A DNA stretch of 64,000 bases from Thiohalophilus sp. (GTDB taxonomy: Bacteria > Pseudomonadota > Gammaproteobacteria > UBA6429 > Thiohalophilaceae): assembly GCF_034522235.1 (NCBI RefSeq), contig NZ_JAXHLN010000003.1:1674001-1738000 (forward strand), written 5' to 3'. How positions within the stretch are numbered: the first letter of the stretch is position 1; the number at the start of each line of letters is the position of its first letter. The notes under the pieces are model-generated. The model had not been told where the DNA came from, did not search any database, and saw only the letters and a program-made list of their open reading frames with translations. The translations under genes and the position numbers were made by a program. This document shows positions 62,782 through 64,000 of this stretch, piece after piece.

Positions 62782-63120
62782 ATGAAAGAGATCAAAGCCT
62801 ATATCCGCAACAACATGGTCGATGCCGTGATCGATGCCCTGGCGGCCATGCCGGACATTCCCGGCGTGGCCGTGGTGCCGGTCAACGGTTTCGGTCATGT
62901 CCATGACAACGGGGATACCACCGTGCGCGTCTCCATGAGCAAACTGGAGATCGACGTACCGGCGTATGAGGTGGAAGCCGTCATCGACTGTATTACGCGT
63001 CATGCGCGCACCGGCGAGGGCCACCCCGGCGACGGCAAGGTCTACGTCCAGAGCCTGGACGAAGCCGTGCGCATCGCGGACGGGCAGCGGGGCGAAGGGA
63101 TCCTCGTCCGCTTCGTGTGA
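62782..63120 (+). CDS. PII-like regulator at end of RND operon
   Basis: A 112-residue protein with the PII fold outline: MKEIKAYIRNNMVDAVIDAL at the start, GVAVVPVNGFGHVHDNGDTT in place of the T-loop, and HPGDGKVYVQSLDEAVRIAD near the end, like GlnB/GlnK. The usual uridylylated Tyr in the T-loop is absent, so it is not a classical nitrogen PII protein. PII-like genes occur at the end of some heavy-metal RND operons. It lies 15 bp after the pump gene with AGAGGA upstream. Confidence 0.85.
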   Translation: MKEIKAYIRNNMVDAVIDALAAMPDIPGVAVVPVNGFGHVHDNGDTTVRVSMSKLEIDVPAYEVEAVIDCITRHARTGEGHPGDGKVYVQSLDEAVRIADGQRGEGILVRFV

Positions 63121-63380
63121 TCCGGCCTGCCGGATCACACGAAAGCAGGGTGGATCAAGCCACAGGCGGATCCACCTTCCCCGGGCCTGTGGGAGCACCC
63201 CGCGGGCGCGATTTCGAATAAGCCGGATCCGCTGCGCTTGATCCGGCCTACCGGGTCACAAAAGCAGGGTGGATCAAGCCGCAGGCGGATCCACCTTCCT
63301 CGGGCCTGTGGGAGCGCCCCGCGGGCGCGATTCTTTCTATGCGCCGGATCCGCTCTGCCTGGTTCGGCCTACCGGTTACC
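63121..63380. repeat. Two tandem copies of a ~120-bp palindromic repeat
   Basis: The units begin GCAGGGTGGATCAAGCC at 63146 and 63265 and carry GGATCAAGCC...GGATCC and TGTGGGAGC.CCCCGCGGGCG palindromes. The two units are almost identical over more than 90 bp. TGTGGGAGCGCC-type sequence also resembles REP elements elsewhere. Non-coding. Confidence 0.75.
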
Positions 63381-63493
63381 CCCGAGTTATTGACAGCTTG
63401 CCGGTAAAAGATAACTCTGATGCTCTTGCCGATGAGTTCGGCGCCAGCATTCTTGATCCGGCATATTGTGGTAAAACTACGAAGCGACGCCTG

Positions 63494-63757
63494 ATGACAA
63501 ACAAAGACCGCTACGATGTCTCTGATTCGGTGGAACTGGTCCTGGTTCATCCCTTTCGGGAGGGCAACGGTCGTTGCGCACGCCTGCTCGCAAGTATCAT
63601 GGCGCTGCAGGCCGGACTGCCGGTATTGGACTTCAGCTTGTTAAGTAAAATGAAAAAAGCGGATTATTTCGCCGCGGTTCAAGCCGGCATGGATCGCAAC
63701 TATCGGCCAATGGAGGACCTGTTCGCGGAAATTATCGAGAATTCGATTCGGGCTTAG
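63494..63757 (+). pseudogene. Fic-family protein with a large internal deletion
   Basis: Starts MTNKDRYDVSDS, as do full Fic proteins of about 200 residues, but jumps directly to VELVLVHPFREGNGRCARLL, the Fic catalytic motif HPFxxGNGR, and then ends normally (FAAVQAGMDRNYRPMEDLF). By comparison with the family, roughly 110-130 residues between YDVSD and VELVL are missing, in frame. The remaining 87 residues lack the core helices around the active site, so AMP transfer is unlikely. Confidence 0.75.
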
Positions 63758-63932
63758 ACGGGGCAGGTTGAAAATCACCATCGGTAACATCAGTGATTTG
63801 TCGGCGTATTACCGCAACACTTTCCCCGGTTTCGATAGCAGTGGAGCTGGAAACACTGGTGATCAGGGCATCCCGGTATTTCCGGGGATCCCGCAGATGA
63901 GGATTGGACTTGAACAGGGATTTCTTTGTCAT
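63732..63932 (-). CDS. Small conserved protein next to the Fic remnant
   Basis: A 66-residue protein beginning MTKKSLFKSNPHLRDPRKYR with ALITSVSSSTAIETGESV. I recognise this small-protein type from many bacteria (TSVSSSTAIE motif) but not its function; it could be an antitoxin. GAAGG lies nine bases before ATG 63932. Its end overlaps the end of the Fic remnant in convergent orientation. The last 68 bp of the window show no other gene. Confidence 0.6.
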   Translation of the reverse strand: MTKKSLFKSNPHLRDPRKYRDALITSVSSSTAIETGESVAVIRRQITDVTDGDFQPAPSKPESNSR

Positions 63933-64000
63933 GCGCAGCGCCTTCAAAGTCAGGAGACGGCCCCCGAAGCGCCTGGATTCCCGGGGCTCACAGCCAACCG

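Overview
The window looks like a chromosomal segment of a Gammaproteobacterium, probably a metal-resistant chemolithotroph or sulfur-metabolising relative of the Chromatiales/Thiohalomonadales. This rests on gene order and content: aat-bpt near trxB, ftsK-lolA-rarA-crcB-serS, and uvrY-uvrC-pgsA are gammaproteobacterial arrangements, and there is a dense set of rhodanese, DsrE, TSUP and cysteine desulfurase genes. No genus can be fixed from the sequence alone.

Layout. 0-12.2 kb is core housekeeping DNA: N-degron tRNA-protein transferases, thioredoxin reductase, alanine dehydrogenase, FtsK, LolA, RarA, fluoride exporter, SerRS and a BI-1 membrane protein. 12.3-13.2 kb is a rearranged tRNA-Ser(UGA) locus with an intact gene, 5' and 3' tRNA fragments, duplicated terminators and hairpin arrays. 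13.4-18.2 kb holds uvrY(gacA)-UDG-uvrC-pgsA. 18.3-22.96 kb is an AT-rich island bounded by a 50-bp duplication of the tRNA-Gly 3' end. It carries a putative operon of a two-TM protein, a TIR-domain gene split by an IS3-family insertion, and two excisionase-like proteins. 23.0-24.8 kb has tRNA-Cys, a globin-coupled diguanylate cyclase and a tRNA-Leu(UAA) interrupted by a group I intron. 24.8-27.4 kb is a small cassette bounded by a duplicated tRNA-Leu 3' end and encodes a C39 peptidase, a FapF-like coiled-coil/beta-barrel protein and a small secreted candidate substrate. 27.5-43.5 kb mixes a P-type ATPase, a sulfur-trafficking set (TlpA, ArsR-rhodanese, VTT-rhodanese, rhodanese, cysteine desulfurase, TSUP, DsrE) and an arsenosugar-type cluster (ArsS, TIGR04283/TIGR04282 glycosyltransferases). 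43.6-52.8 kb has a DUF433/DUF5615 pair, a MerR-controlled thioredoxin-like operon, a heavy-metal two-component system and a copper module (Met-rich protein, YncE-like protein, SHOCT protein, CopB ATPase). 53-56.3 kb holds an aldolase-Dabb fusion and toxin-antitoxin genes and remnants. 56.5-63.1 kb is a CzcCBA-type RND efflux operon ending in a PII-like gene. 63.1-64 kb has repeats and a Fic remnant.

Three signals stand out. (1) A dispersed family of hairpin arrays (about 12.4-13.0, 15.5, 27.3 and 41.8 kb) has loops that carry A(N)GGA and in one case match the CsrA/RsmA consensus, while the stems differ between copies with compensatory changes. Several copies are joined to tRNA fragments, and two flank the uvrY/gacA locus. 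They could be CsrA-titrating RNAs. (2) The C39 peptidase/FapF-like porin/small peptide cassette resembles a minimal Fap-type secretion system without an amyloid gene. (3) The tRNA-Leu(UAA) gene contains a cyanobacterial-type IC3 intron. Functions are assigned by recognising motifs by eye; no database search was run.
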